A stretch of DNA of 63,628 nucleotides from an uncultured Lachnospiraceae bacterium (GTDB lineage: Bacteria; Bacillota; Clostridia; Lachnospirales; Lachnospiraceae): the NCBI GenBank assembly GCA_930972465.1, contig CAKNHF010000016.1, positions 1 through 63,628 on the forward strand. Direction: 5' to 3'. Below are positions 1-8,726 of this stretch, in pieces; position 1 is the first letter of the stretch; each line of letters starts with the position of its first letter. Under the pieces are notes generated by a model. The model saw only the letters and a program-made list of their open reading frames with translations, ran no database searches and had not been told where the DNA came from. The translations under genes and the position numbers were made by a program.

Positions 1-594
1 TATCCGATGTCAAAGAAGGAATTTGTGGGACGGAACTTTTTCAATGTGATCTTTGTGATCACCATGTTTTTCGGAGGCGGTATGATCCCCACCTTCATCC
101 TGATCAATAACCTGCATATGGTCAATACAATCTGGGCCATCCTGCTTCCGGGAGCATTCAACGTATGGAACATGATCCTGGCAAGGACTTATTTCCAGTC
201 CATTCCGGGAGAGCTCAGAGAGGCATCCGCCCTGGACGGGGCAAGCGAGATCCAGCATTTCTTCAAGATCATGATGCCGGTGTGCAAGCCGATCATCGCA
301 GTGCTGGCGCTCTGGTCTTTCGTGGGAATGTGGAACAGCTACTTTGATGCCATGATCTATCTGAATGATGCAAACCTGCAGCCGCTGCAGCTGGTACTTC
401 GGTCCATCCTCGTGCAGAACACGCCTCAGCCTGGCATGATCGCGGATATCCAGAGCACGGCGGAGATGGCAAAAGTGGCGGAGCTCCTGAAATATGCAAC
501 GATCGTTGTATCGAGTCTCCCGCTGCTGATCATGTACCCGTTCTTCCAGAAATATTTTGACAAGGGAATCATGGTAGGTTCCGTAAAAGGTTAG
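1..594 (+). CDS. Carbohydrate ABC transporter permease, LplC/YtcP type (5' end missing)
   Basis: Inner-membrane permease subunit of a sugar importer. The reading frame is open from base 1, so the gene starts upstream and only its last 197 or so codons are here. Several hydrophobic membrane helices are visible, and the cytoplasmic EAA loop (ELREASALDGA, followed about 15 residues later by PVCKPI) that docks on the ATPase lies in the first half of the fragment. The C-terminus (KYFDKGIMVGSVKG) is typical of LplC/YtcP permeases. The binding-protein gene follows after 14 bases, so the two are one operon. A partner permease probably lies upstream; no ATPase gene is next to it, as is common for clostridial sugar importers served by a shared MsmK-type ATPase (family knowledge). 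The substrate is inferred from the GH32 enzyme downstream. Confidence 0.9.
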   Translation, partial: YPMSKKEFVGRNFFNVIFVITMFFGGGMIPTFILINNLHMVNTIWAILLPGAFNVWNMILARTYFQSIPGELREASALDGASEIQHFFKIMMPVCKPIIAVLALWSFVGMWNSYFDAMIYLNDANLQPLQLVLRSILVQNTPQPGMIADIQSTAEMAKVAELLKYATIVVSSLPLLIMYPFFQKYFDKGIMVGSVKG

Positions 595-608
595 GAGGCT
601 GAGAAAGG

Positions 609-2318
609 ATGAAAAAGAGAATCAAAAGACTGACCGGACTTGGACTGTCCCTTATATTAACGCTGTCCCTCTTCGGATGCAGCAGCGGAACCGCTCAGAC
701 CGCAGATCTGGATCCGGATACACCCATTGAGGACGTCACGTTCCCGCTGAAAGAGACAAAAGAACTTTCGTTTATCACCAGTGCTCCGGCGACAACAACG
801 CAGGAGCCCAACGAAAAACTGATCTTCCAGAGACTGGAGGAACAGACCAACGTACATATCGACTGGACCTGCTTTGTAGAAGACCAGTTCGCGGACAAGA
901 AAAATCTTGCTCTGGCACAGTTCGGAAATCTTCCGGACGGCCTGTTCACGGCGGGGATGAGCGACTATGACCTGCTCCGTTATGCGAAACAGGGAATCAT
1001 CATCCCGCTGGAAAACCTGATCGACAAATATATGCCGAACCTTCAGGCCGTGTTTGAGAAGTACCCGGAGTACCGGACCATGGTCACTGCGCCGGACGGA
1101 CATATCTACTCCTTCCCCTGGATCGAACAGCTGGGAGAGGGAAAGGAAGCGATCCAGGCGATCGGGGACATTCCTTATATCAACAAGAAATGGCTGGATT
1201 TCCTCGGACTTGAGGTGCCGACGACGACGGATGAACTGGAACAGACGCTGATCGCATTCCGGGACAATGCAGATGCTCTTGAGAAAGAGTTTGACATTGA
1301 GGGCGACGTGATCCCCATGTCGTTTATCATCAATAACGGAGACCAGGATCCGGCAATCCTGATCAATGGATTTGGGGAAGGATACGGCGATACGGGAGAT
1401 CATTTTGCTGTGACAGATGACGGAGAAGTGATTTATACAACCGTACAGGAAGGGTACAAAGAAGGAATTGAGTGGCTCCATTCCCTGGTGGAGCAGGATC
1501 TGGTGGATCCGGAGGCGTTTACCCAGGAGTGGTCCACCTATGTGGCAAAGGGAAAGAACCACAGATACGGGCTCTGCTTTACATGGGATATCGCCAACAT
1601 CGATAATTACGATGACTATGTCATGCTGCCGGCTCTGGCCGGACCGGACGGGCTTGTGAATATCACAAGACAGAACGGAAGCGAGACCAGCGGATTCGAC
1701 AGAGGAAGATGCGTCCTGACGACGAGCTGCCGGGATACCGCTCTTGCGGCTGCATGGATCGATCAGATGTACGCGCCGCTCCAGTCCGTTCAGAACAACT
1801 GGGGAACCTACGGAGAAGAGGACGCGGACAATATCTTCGAGATGAGTACCAACTCGGAGGGCGGCGAGATGCTGAAGCATCTGGATCTGGGAGACGCCTC
1901 GCCGGTAGAGGTAAGGCAGGCGCAGTCGGTCAATGGACCGCTGGCCGTACTGAATGATTACTATGATGTCTACGTAACCCAGCCTGATGATGCAAAGTGG
2001 CGCCTGGACAACATGCATGAGACTTATCTGAAAGACATGCACAGCAAATACGTTTATCCAAATGTGTTCATGAGCATTGACGATACCAACAGAGTGTCTC
2101 AGCTCGACACGGATATTAAGAAATATGCCGAGCAGAAGAAGGCAGACTGGATCCTGAACGGAGGCATCGAGGAAGAGTGGGACTCCTATCTCCAGAAAAT
2201 GGAGGACTACGGACTTTCGGAGTACCTTGCCATCAAGCAGAAATATTTTGACCAGTATCAGGAATCTCTGTCGGAAATGAACGAAGATACATCGGCGGAG
2301 ACATCGACGGGAAATTAA
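609..2318 (+). CDS. Extracellular solute-binding lipoprotein of a carbohydrate ABC importer
   Basis: A 569-residue binding protein that would be anchored outside the membrane and deliver a sugar to the adjacent permease. A positively charged start (MKKRIKRL), a hydrophobic segment and a lipobox ending in LFGC place the acylated cysteine at residue 24. The mature protein has the size and style of the large LplA/YtcQ-type family 1 binding proteins. An AGGAGG-like site at 593-598 precedes the ATG. It is followed by a GH32 glycosidase after 19 bases, so a sucrose- or fructan-type ligand is likely, but that is inference from context. Confidence 0.9.
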   Translation: MKKRIKRLTGLGLSLILTLSLFGCSSGTAQTADLDPDTPIEDVTFPLKETKELSFITSAPATTTQEPNEKLIFQRLEEQTNVHIDWTCFVEDQFADKKNLALAQFGNLPDGLFTAGMSDYDLLRYAKQGIIIPLENLIDKYMPNLQAVFEKYPEYRTMVTAPDGHIYSFPWIEQLGEGKEAIQAIGDIPYINKKWLDFLGLEVPTTTDELEQTLIAFRDNADALEKEFDIEGDVIPMSFIINNGDQDPAILINGFGEGYGDTGDHFAVTDDGEVIYTTVQEGYKEGIEWLHSLVEQDLVDPEAFTQEWSTYVAKGKNHRYGLCFTWDIANIDNYDDYVMLPALAGPDGLVNITRQNGSETSGFDRGRCVLTTSCRDTALAAAWIDQMYAPLQSVQNNWGTYGEEDADNIFEMSTNSEGGEMLKHLDLGDASPVEVRQAQSVNGPLAVLNDYYDVYVTQPDDAKWRLDNMHETYLKDMHSKYVYPNVFMSIDDTNRVSQLDTDIKKYAEQKKADWILNGGIEEEWDSYLQKMEDYGLSEYLAIKQKYFDQYQESLSEMNEDTSAETSTGN

Positions 2319-2337
2319 AGAAAGGAACAGGTTGAAC

Positions 2338-3822
2338 ATGACAAGTCAGACACTGCGTGAAGCGAGAAAATACGAAGAAGCTTCTGAAAAAATGATAAAG
2401 AAAGAGGAACGCCCGGATTTTCATCTGTCTGCACGTACAGGCTGGATGAACGATCCCAACGGATTCTCTTATTATAACGGACAGTACCATATGTTTTATC
2501 AGTATTATCCCTATGAGGCGAGATGGGGATCCATGCACTGGGGGCATGCGGTGAGCAAAGACCTCCTGCATTGGGAATACCTCCCTGCAGCCCTGGCGCC
2601 GGACGAGGCGTATGACCGGGACGGATGCTTTTCCGGGAGCGCGGTGACGCTCCCGGACGGCAGACATCTGCTGATGTATACCGGAGTCCTGGATGAGCGC
2701 CAGAAAAACGGCGGCGTCTGCGGTGTTCAGACACAGTGTCTTGCGGTGGGAGACGGAGTGGACTACGAAAAGTATGAACAGAATCCTGTTCTCAACGAAA
2801 AAGATCTGCCGGAGGGCTGCAGCCGGAATGATTTCCGTGATCCGAAGATGTGGCAGAGAGAAGACGGAACTTACTGCTGCGTCGTGGGGAACCGCCCTGC
2901 GGATGGGAGCGGACAGATCCTGCTGTTTACCAGCCCGGATGGATTCAACTGGAATTTCAAGAGTGTGCTTGCGGCCAATCACAATCGTTTCGGAAAGATG
3001 TGGGAGTGTCCTGACTTTTTTGAGCTGGACGGAAAATGGGTCCTTCTGACCAGCCCTCAGGACATGCTGCCTGAAGGGTTTGAATATCATAACGGAAACG
3101 GAACGCTCTGTCTGATTGGAGAGTACGACGAGGAAAAAGGCACTTTTACGGAACAGCATGATCAGGCCATCGACTACGGGATTGATTTCTATGCGCCCCA
3201 GACTGTTCTGACTCCGGATGGCCGGCGCGTGATGATCGGCTGGATGCAGAACTGGGATGCCTGCAGTCTCCGTTCTCCGGAAGAAAAGTGGTTCGGACAG
3301 ATGAGCCTTCCCAGAGAACTGTTTATAAAAGACGGCCGGCTTTATCAGAGACCGATGAGAGAACTGGACGAAATGAGGAGAAACAAGGTGGAATACCACA
3401 ATGTTACTTTCTCCGATGTGATCAGCCTGAACGGAATCAGGGGGAGAAAGGTGGATATGGAACTGATTCTGCGTCCGGGGGATAAGGAGAAGCTTTACCA
3501 GAAGTTTGCCCTGCGTTTTGCCCAGGATGAGAAATACCAGACGGCGATCAGCTTCCGTCCTCATGAGTCTGTCCTTAAAGTGGACCGGAAATTCTCCGGT
3601 TCCAGAAGAGCGATCATCCACCAGAGAAGAAGCCTTGTGAACAGTACAAACGGAGAACTGAAAATGAGAGTGATTCTGGACCGTTTCAGCGCAGAAGTCT
3701 TCGTAAACGACGGGGAGCATGTACTGACAGCGACCATGTATACGGGGCAGTCGGCGGACGGCATCTCCTTCTTTGCGGACGGAACGGTGAATATGGACGT
3801 GGTGAAATATGATCTGGTGTGA
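2338..3822 (+). CDS. GH32 beta-fructosidase (sucrose or fructan hydrolase)
   Basis: Family 32 glycoside hydrolase that releases fructose from sucrose, sucrose-6-phosphate or fructo-oligosaccharides. All three signature motifs are present: WMNDPNG with the nucleophile Asp39, RDP with the transition-state Asp168, and WEC with acid/base Glu223. A five-bladed propeller N-terminal part is followed by a C-terminal beta-sandwich ending near residue 495. There is no signal peptide, so it should act in the cytoplasm on sugar brought in by the upstream ABC importer. I chose the ATG at 2338, 11 bases after AAAGGA; a TTG two codons upstream is possible. The product is not a PTS-type phosphorylated substrate by context, which argues for hydrolysis of unphosphorylated oligosaccharide. 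A terminator follows. Confidence 0.92.
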   Translation: MTSQTLREARKYEEASEKMIKKEERPDFHLSARTGWMNDPNGFSYYNGQYHMFYQYYPYEARWGSMHWGHAVSKDLLHWEYLPAALAPDEAYDRDGCFSGSAVTLPDGRHLLMYTGVLDERQKNGGVCGVQTQCLAVGDGVDYEKYEQNPVLNEKDLPEGCSRNDFRDPKMWQREDGTYCCVVGNRPADGSGQILLFTSPDGFNWNFKSVLAANHNRFGKMWECPDFFELDGKWVLLTSPQDMLPEGFEYHNGNGTLCLIGEYDEEKGTFTEQHDQAIDYGIDFYAPQTVLTPDGRRVMIGWMQNWDACSLRSPEEKWFGQMSLPRELFIKDGRLYQRPMRELDEMRRNKVEYHNVTFSDVISLNGIRGRKVDMELILRPGDKEKLYQKFALRFAQDEKYQTAISFRPHESVLKVDRKFSGSRRAIIHQRRSLVNSTNGELKMRVILDRFSAEVFVNDGEHVLTATMYTGQSADGISFFADGTVNMDVVKYDLV

Positions 3823-3849
3823 AACAAATATGTGAATAATAATGCGGAG

Positions 3850-3900
3850 AGACCGCAGCTGTTATCAGACGGATAAGGGCTGCGGTCTTTCTGATGTCTG
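3850..3900 (+). terminator. Terminator after the GH32 gene
   Basis: Ten-base perfect arms AGACCGCAGC (3850-3859) and GCTGCGGTCT (3889-3898) end in a short T run. It closes the importer/GH32 operon and faces the convergent exonuclease gene. Confidence 0.75.
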
Positions 3901-3913
3901 CCGTGCAGGAGCC

Positions 3914-4609
3914 CTACCCCTTTAACAGCCCGTCGATCAGCCTTGACGCCTCGCTCCTGCTGATCGTCTCAGGATCCCAATCGATGGCCACGCCTTTCTT
4001 CCGGATCAGGCTCTCCAGAAAGGAAATCTGCTTCGGTGTGGCGGGCTGGGGTTTCTTTATTTTATAGGTAAGCTGCATCGGTTTAAAGAGCTTCGGGTCC
4101 TCCGCCTCGAAATAGTGTGCCAGAGTCTGGTAAAGCTTAGCCGTGGCGAGAGCGTCGTGGTAGGCCCGGTGAGCGGATTTGTTTTCAATGTGATAGTAGG
4201 CACAGAGCCGCCCCAGGCTCTTGGAGTCCAGGTCCCTATGGACCTTCCGGGCAATTTTCAGCGTGTCTATGCCCATTTTCTCGAAAGGCATGTTGTCCAT
4301 AGCAGCGCCGGCCTTCATAAAGCTGTAGTCAAAAGAAATATTATGCCCTACCAGAACGTCGTCCTCGCAGAAATCCAGAAAATCCGAGATCACGGCCTTT
4401 CTCGGACGGGCGTCCGCGACCATCTCATTGGTGATCCCGGTCAGGTCTGTGATTGACGCGGAGACCGGGGAGAGCGGGCGGATAAACTCCATGAAACGCT
4501 CCGCAACTTTTCCGTTCCGTACTTTGAGCGCTCCGATCTCGATGATCTCGTTTTCCCGGGGATCCAGACCCGTAGTCTCAAGGTCGAATGCGATGTATGA
4601 TTTCAGCAT
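3914..4609 (-). CDS. DnaQ-family DEDDh 3'-5' exonuclease
   Basis: A 231-residue exonuclease of the DNA polymerase III epsilon type. The four acidic residues and histidine are readable: Asp9 and Glu11 in FDLETTG, the second motif GHNISFDYSF with Asp94, and His147/Asp152 in AHRAYHDA, giving a DEDDh site. After the nuclease domain (about 1-165) comes a basic linker and a small helical C-terminal segment (about 178-231) beginning ATPKQISFLESL, which resembles short nucleic-acid-associated tails in similar clostridial proteins. The start at 4609 lies 11 bases after AAAGGAG (4621-4627); the reading frame stays open upstream but that part is low-complexity and lacks a site. It may proofread or process DNA or RNA ends; the substrate cannot be told from sequence. 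Confidence 0.88.
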   Translation of the reverse strand: MLKSYIAFDLETTGLDPRENEIIEIGALKVRNGKVAERFMEFIRPLSPVSASITDLTGITNEMVADARPRKAVISDFLDFCEDDVLVGHNISFDYSFMKAGAAMDNMPFEKMGIDTLKIARKVHRDLDSKSLGRLCAYYHIENKSAHRAYHDALATAKLYQTLAHYFEAEDPKLFKPMQLTYKIKKPQPATPKQISFLESLIRKKGVAIDWDPETISRSEASRLIDGLLKG

Positions 4610-4770
4610 TGCTGTATGTACTCCTTTGTAAAAAATCCTATGCGGACAGTATAGAACATTTTGAGGGAAAAAAGTAGGAAAAAACGAAAAAAGAGAGAGA
4701 AATTTTTTCAGTGAAATGGAAACCATGATTCGATAAGCGATAGCGCTGTATTAATGAATAAATAAGAACG

Positions 4771-4825
4771 GCCGACGGAATAAGCGGGTCCTGAAGAGGA
4801 AAACCGCATATTCCGTCGGCTGTGT
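4771..4825 (-). terminator. Terminator between the unknown helical gene and the exonuclease gene
   Basis: Twelve-base perfect arms at 4771-4782 and 4809-4820 (GCCGACGGAATA and its complement) with further pairing inside the loop. On the minus strand the stem is followed by a T-rich tail, so it ends transcription of the 4845-5276 gene. Confidence 0.75.
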
Positions 4826-4844
4826 TTTTGAGGAGAAAGCCGTA

Positions 4845-5276
4845 TTAAAGATATTCCTGAAGTTTCTTCATCAGCTCTTCTTCCGTTCGAATGATTTTCT
4901 GGGTGAGCGAGGATGCTTTTCGGTCGGCGTTTCCATAACGGTTCGCCTTCTCCCCCAGAGTCTTGATTCCCATATTGCATCCGTCCATGAGGAGTTTTGC
5001 CACCTGTGAGTTGCTGCTGTCCATGGTCAGCTTGATCCCTGTGGTGAACCAGGAGAGCGTGGAAGCCATGACCCCGGGTTCCTTTTCTTCATTTCCCGCC
5101 TCTTTGAGAAGTGAGGCTGCCTCTTCTTCAAGCTGGCGGTGCTTCTCCGTGTAATCGTCGATTAGGCGGAGAAGGTTGGTGTCCCGGACATATTCTCTTA
5201 CCTGTCCGAAACTGTCTGTCGCCATCCGGCATCCGGAACTGCATTCTTCCAGAAGTTTTCTTGTCTGTTCGTCCAT
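4845..5276 (-). CDS. Conserved helical protein of unknown function
   Basis: A 143-residue protein that I do not recognise with certainty. It is predicted almost entirely helical, with two early cysteines (CSSGC at about residues 11-15), an acidic middle helix and a C-terminal helix rich in Lys and Glu. The four-helix layout recalls ferritin-like DUF2383-type bundles, but no metal-binding pattern is clear. The ATG at 5276 has a strong TAAGGAGG site eight bases upstream, which rules out the longer upstream frame. It is divergent from the MFS transporter gene, with both starts sharing the 5277-5399 interval. Function unknown. Confidence 0.75.
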   Translation of the reverse strand: MDEQTRKLLEECSSGCRMATDSFGQVREYVRDTNLLRLIDDYTEKHRQLEEEAASLLKEAGNEEKEPGVMASTLSWFTTGIKLTMDSSNSQVAKLLMDGCNMGIKTLGEKANRYGNADRKASSLTQKIIRTEEELMKKLQEYL

Positions 5277-5337
5277 CTGTGATATCCTCCTTATGAAGAT
5301 AGTTTCTGCTGCAAAAGCAAAATTATACATGGAAACG

Positions 5338-5366
5338 TTGTGCGATACCCTTCCGCAGAGTATAAT
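5338..5366 (+). promoter_or_regulatory. Promoter of the MFS transporter gene
   Basis: TTGTGC (5338-5343) and TATAAT (5361-5366) with a 17-base spacer, 34 bases before the start codon. Confidence 0.6.
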
Positions 5367-5399
5367 GGTGGACATGATGCGCGAGGGAGGAAACATACC

Positions 5400-6614
5400 A
5401 TGAAAGAAAGATCAATACAGGGAAAGAAAATCAGTGAAAATTATAATTATACGATATATGCATGTTATGCGGGATATGTGGTGCAGGCGATAATCAATAA
5501 TCTTGCGCCTCTCCTGTTTCTGACGTTCCGGCGGGAATTCGGGATATCTCTGGAACGGATCGGACTGCTCATAACCATCAATTTCGGAGTGCAGATGCTG
5601 ACCGATACCGCTGCAGCAAAATATGCGGACCGGATCGGATACCGGGCATCCGTGATCCTGGCGCATGTGTGCAGCGCAGCAGGCCTGATCTGTATGGGGA
5701 CGCTTCCTTTTGTCCTTGAAAATGCATACATGGGACTTGTGGCGTCGATGGCGCTGGGAGCCGTGGGAGGAGGACTGATCGAAGTGCTCATCAGTCCCAT
5801 CGTAGAGGCTGCTCCGTCATCCCATGCAAAGGACGCGGCGATGAGTCTTCTCCATTCTTTCTACTGCTGGGGACATGTGGCGGTGGTAGTGCTCTCTACA
5901 GTCGGATTTACCGTGTTCGGAATGGAGCGGTGGTATTTGATTCCGATTCTCTGGAGCGCAGTACCGATCCTGAATCTGCTTCTTTTTACAAGAGTCCCAA
6001 TCCGAAGGCTGGTGGAGGAGGAAGACCGGACTCCGGCAAAACAGCTTGTTACTTCCGGAATTTTCTGGGTTTTCATCGGCCTGATGATCTGCGCGGGCGC
6101 GTCGGAGCAGGGAATGTCCCAGTGGGCGTCCATGTTTGCAGAGGAGGGGCTGAATCTTTCAAAGACGATGGGAGATCTGCTTGGGCCCTGTCTCTTTGCC
6201 GTGCTTATGGGAAGCGCAAGGGCGTTTTACGGAAAGTTCGGCGAGAGGATCAATCTGCAGCGATTCATGACAGGAAGCGGAGTTCTGTGCGTGATCAGTT
6301 ATCTTATTGCGGTATTTGCGGGAAACCCTCTTCTGGCTCTGGGCGGATGTGCTTTGTGCGGGCTTTCCGTGGGAATTATGTGGCCGGGGACGTTCAGCCT
6401 TGCAATGAAGCACTGTCCGCAGGGAGGAACGCTGATGTTTGCACTTTTTGCACTGGCCGGGGATATCGGCTGCGCCACCGGTCCGGGGACAGTGAGTATT
6501 GCTGCCGAGAAACTGCCTGAATACGGTCTTAAGGCCGGCCTTCTTGCGGCTGTGCTGTTCCCGGTAATAATGATCCTTCTGCTTTTAAGGACAGGAAGAA
6601 CAAAAAAAGTGTAA
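5400..6614 (+). CDS. MFS transporter
   Basis: A 404-residue membrane protein with about twelve hydrophobic helices arranged as two sets of six, separated by a charged loop near residues 195-215 (RRLVEEEDRTPAKQ). A GxxxDxxxxRxGYR-like loop after the second helix (AAKYADRIGYR) is the usual MFS signature between helices 2 and 3. The start at 5400 follows GGGAGG at 5385-5390. The protein resembles FucP/YbfO-like sugar or unknown-substrate transporters; no neighbour identifies the substrate. It is a single-gene unit by its own promoter and the promoter of the following coaBC gene. Confidence 0.85.
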   Translation: MKERSIQGKKISENYNYTIYACYAGYVVQAIINNLAPLLFLTFRREFGISLERIGLLITINFGVQMLTDTAAAKYADRIGYRASVILAHVCSAAGLICMGTLPFVLENAYMGLVASMALGAVGGGLIEVLISPIVEAAPSSHAKDAAMSLLHSFYCWGHVAVVVLSTVGFTVFGMERWYLIPILWSAVPILNLLLFTRVPIRRLVEEEDRTPAKQLVTSGIFWVFIGLMICAGASEQGMSQWASMFAEEGLNLSKTMGDLLGPCLFAVLMGSARAFYGKFGERINLQRFMTGSGVLCVISYLIAVFAGNPLLALGGCALCGLSVGIMWPGTFSLAMKHCPQGGTLMFALFALAGDIGCATGPGTVSIAAEKLPEYGLKAGLLAAVLFPVIMILLLLRTGRTKKV

Positions 6615-6618
6615 TGAA

Positions 6619-6647
6619 TTGATTTTTTGAATGTGATGCAATATAAT
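6619..6647 (+). promoter_or_regulatory. Promoter of the coaBC operon
   Basis: TTGATT (6619-6624), 17 bases, TATAAT (6642-6647). It lies just after the MFS stop codon. Confidence 0.65.
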
Positions 6648-6699
6648 GAAGCGGAATCAAATGGGGATACTGATCTCCATATAAGAAAGGGGGTAGCTT

Positions 6700-7899
6700 A
6701 TGCTGAAAGGGAAAACAGTACTGCTTGGGGTGTCGGGAAGTATAGCGGCATACAAGACGGCGTATCTGGCAAGTTCGCTGAAAAAGCTGAATGCGGACGT
6801 GCATGTTCTGATGACCGCGAATGCGGTGAACTTCATTAACCCGATTACCTTCGAGACACTCACGGGAAACAAATGTCTTGTAGATACGTTTGACAGGAAC
6901 TTTGAATTCAGTGTGGAACATGTGTCGCTTGCGAAAAAGGCCGACGTAGTAATGATCGCTCCGGCAAGCGCCAATGTCATTGGAAAGATCGCTCACGGGA
7001 TCGCGGATGATATGCTGACAACTACAGTCATGGCCTGCAGATGCAGAAAGATTATTGCTCCGGCGATGAATACCGCCATGTTTGAGAATCCGATCGTGCA
7101 GGACAACCTGAAACGCCTGGAAGAGTACGGCTATGAGATTATCACTCCTGCGGTGGGATATCTGGCCTGCGGCGATACCGGCGCCGGAAAGATGCCGGAA
7201 CCTTCGGTTCTTCTGGAGTATATTCTGAAAGAGACTGCATGCGAGAAGGACATGGCGGGGCTGAAGGTTATGGTGACAGCCGGTCCGACTCAGGAAGCGA
7301 TCGATCCGGTGCGCTATATCACAAATCATTCCACCGGCAAGATGGGGTATGCTATCGCAAAAATATGTATGCGGCGGGGCGCGGATGTAACTCTGGTGAG
7401 CGGACCGTCGATGCAGGAAAAGCCCATATGTGTCCGCTTTGTGCCGATTACTACAGCGAAGGAAATGTTCGATGAAGTTACGGCGTGTGCTGAAGAACAG
7501 GATATTATTATCAAGGCGGCGGCTGTGGCAGACTACAGGCCGGCGAAGGTGAGCAGTGAGAAAGTAAAGAAAAAGGACGGCGCAATCGTTCTGGAGATGG
7601 AGCGCACGGACGATATTCTTGCATATCTCGGAAGCCACAGAAGGCCGGGACAGTTTCTGTGCGGGTTCTCCATGGAAACGGAAAATGTTCTGGAGAATTC
7701 CAGAAAGAAACTGAAGAAAAAGAATCTTGATATGATCGCAGCGAACAGTCTGAAGACGGAGGGTGCCGGTTTTGGAGGAGACACGAATGTGCTTACGATC
7801 ATAACAGAGGATGAGGAAGTCTCACTCGAAAAAATGACGAAGGAGGAGGCAGCCTCGGAGCTCCTGGACCGGATCATGGCAAGAAGAAAAGAGGCATGA
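6700..7899 (+). CDS. coaBC: Bifunctional phosphopantothenoylcysteine decarboxylase / phosphopantothenate-cysteine ligase
   Basis: Two-domain enzyme of coenzyme A synthesis in the cytoplasm. The N-terminal flavin-dependent CoaC decarboxylase (about residues 1-185) shows the catalytic His74 in VEHVSL, the PASAN flavin motif at 88-92 and PAMNTAMFENP. The C-terminal CoaB ligase begins near residue 190 with VMVTAGPTQEAIDPVRYI and STGKMG, and carries the KxKK-type basic motif (VKKKDG). Length (399) matches the family. AAAGGGGG at 6686-6693 sets the start. It heads an operon with an ECF-type vitamin transporter component and coaX, so uptake, kinase and later CoA steps are encoded together. Confidence 0.95.
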   Translation: MLKGKTVLLGVSGSIAAYKTAYLASSLKKLNADVHVLMTANAVNFINPITFETLTGNKCLVDTFDRNFEFSVEHVSLAKKADVVMIAPASANVIGKIAHGIADDMLTTTVMACRCRKIIAPAMNTAMFENPIVQDNLKRLEEYGYEIITPAVGYLACGDTGAGKMPEPSVLLEYILKETACEKDMAGLKVMVTAGPTQEAIDPVRYITNHSTGKMGYAIAKICMRRGADVTLVSGPSMQEKPICVRFVPITTAKEMFDEVTACAEEQDIIIKAAAVADYRPAKVSSEKVKKKDGAIVLEMERTDDILAYLGSHRRPGQFLCGFSMETENVLENSRKKLKKKNLDMIAANSLKTEGAGFGGDTNVLTIITEDEEVSLEKMTKEEAASELLDRIMARRKEA

Positions 7900-7943
7900 T
7901 GTAAAAGGGCCGGGAAATGTAACCTGACAATTTAACAGAGAAA

Positions 7944-7965
7944 AGTGAACAGTGTATTGTTCACT
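7944..7965 (+). promoter_or_regulatory. Operator-like palindrome ahead of the pantothenate transporter gene
   Basis: Arms AGTGAACA (7944-7951) and TGTTCACT (7958-7965) flank six bases. There is no T run, so it is not a simple terminator. It could be a repressor site or an RNA hairpin that separates coaBC from the two genes below it. Confidence 0.4.
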
Positions 7966-8021
7966 CTGTGCCATAAGTATTGTATCTCGAAAAGAGAATG
8001 ATAACTAAGGAGGCAGTTATG

Positions 8022-8726
8022 ATGAAATCAGAAACAGGCAGACAGACACAGGGAAGGCAGCAGGCAGGAAGCAGAATCAGTACCATGGGGATGGTTCAGA
8101 CGGCTATATTCGGCGCTATTGTGTGCATTATGGCGTTTACCCCCTTTCTCGGATATATTCCGCTCGGATTTACCCGTGCAACGATCATCCACGTTCCGGT
8201 GATCATCGCTTCACTGCTGATGGGGCCGAAAAAGGGCGGAGTCCTCGGATTCCTCTTCGGACTTACGAGCTTTATCAATAATACAATGAATCCTACGCCT
8301 ACATCATTTGTTTTTACACCGTTTTACAGTATCGGTGATGTGAGCGGAGGCGTCGGCAGTATAATTATATGTTTTATTCCGCGCATCCTGGTCGGCATCG
8401 GGCCGTTCTATGTATACAAACTGGCGATGCGTTTTCGCAGGAAACCGGGAGTCTCCCCGACGGGACTCGTTCTTGCGGGAATTTCGGGCGCGCTTGTGAA
8501 CACGCTCCTCGTGATGAATCTGATCTTCGTGTTCTTCAGGGAAGGATATGCGGCGGCCAACGAGGTTGCAGTGTCTGCAGTCTATACATTTATCCTGACG
8601 ATCATAGGAATCAACGGTGTTCCCGAGGCGATTGTTGCGGGGATACTTACCCTCTGTATCGGCAAGGTGCTGATGAAGAAAAATGTAAGGGAAAGACTGG
8701 GTTTCAGAAATGATTTTGGCTATTGA
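8022..8726 (+). CDS. ECF transporter S component, probable pantothenate importer (PanT-like)
   Basis: A 234-residue integral membrane protein that would bind a vitamin and work with the shared ECF energising module (EcfA/A'/T) coded elsewhere. About six hydrophobic helices follow a polar Gln-rich N-terminus, and the GPKKGGVLGFLFGLTSF segment is characteristic of ECF S components. Its position between coaBC and coaX makes pantothenate the likely substrate; this is inference from context. AAGGAGG at 8007-8013 fits the ATG at 8022 or the adjacent one at 8019. The last 17 bases overlap coaX, indicating coupled translation. Confidence 0.85.
   Translation: MKSETGRQTQGRQQAGSRISTMGMVQTAIFGAIVCIMAFTPFLGYIPLGFTRATIIHVPVIIASLLMGPKKGGVLGFLFGLTSFINNTMNPTPTSFVFTPFYSIGDVSGGVGSIIICFIPRILVGIGPFYVYKLAMRFRRKPGVSPTGLVLAGISGALVNTLLVMNLIFVFFREGYAAANEVAVSAVYTFILTIIGINGVPEAIVAGILTLCIGKVLMKKNVRERLGFRNDFGY

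Noticed and set aside
657-2339. A 560-codon open frame on the minus strand opposite the binding-protein gene
   Set aside because: It has no ribosome binding site or recognisable domain, and its composition follows from the codon use of the real plus-strand gene, whose lipobox and family match are clear.
2233-3720. A 495-codon open frame antisense to the GH32 gene
   Set aside because: The plus strand carries all three GH32 catalytic motifs; the antisense frame shows no protein family features.
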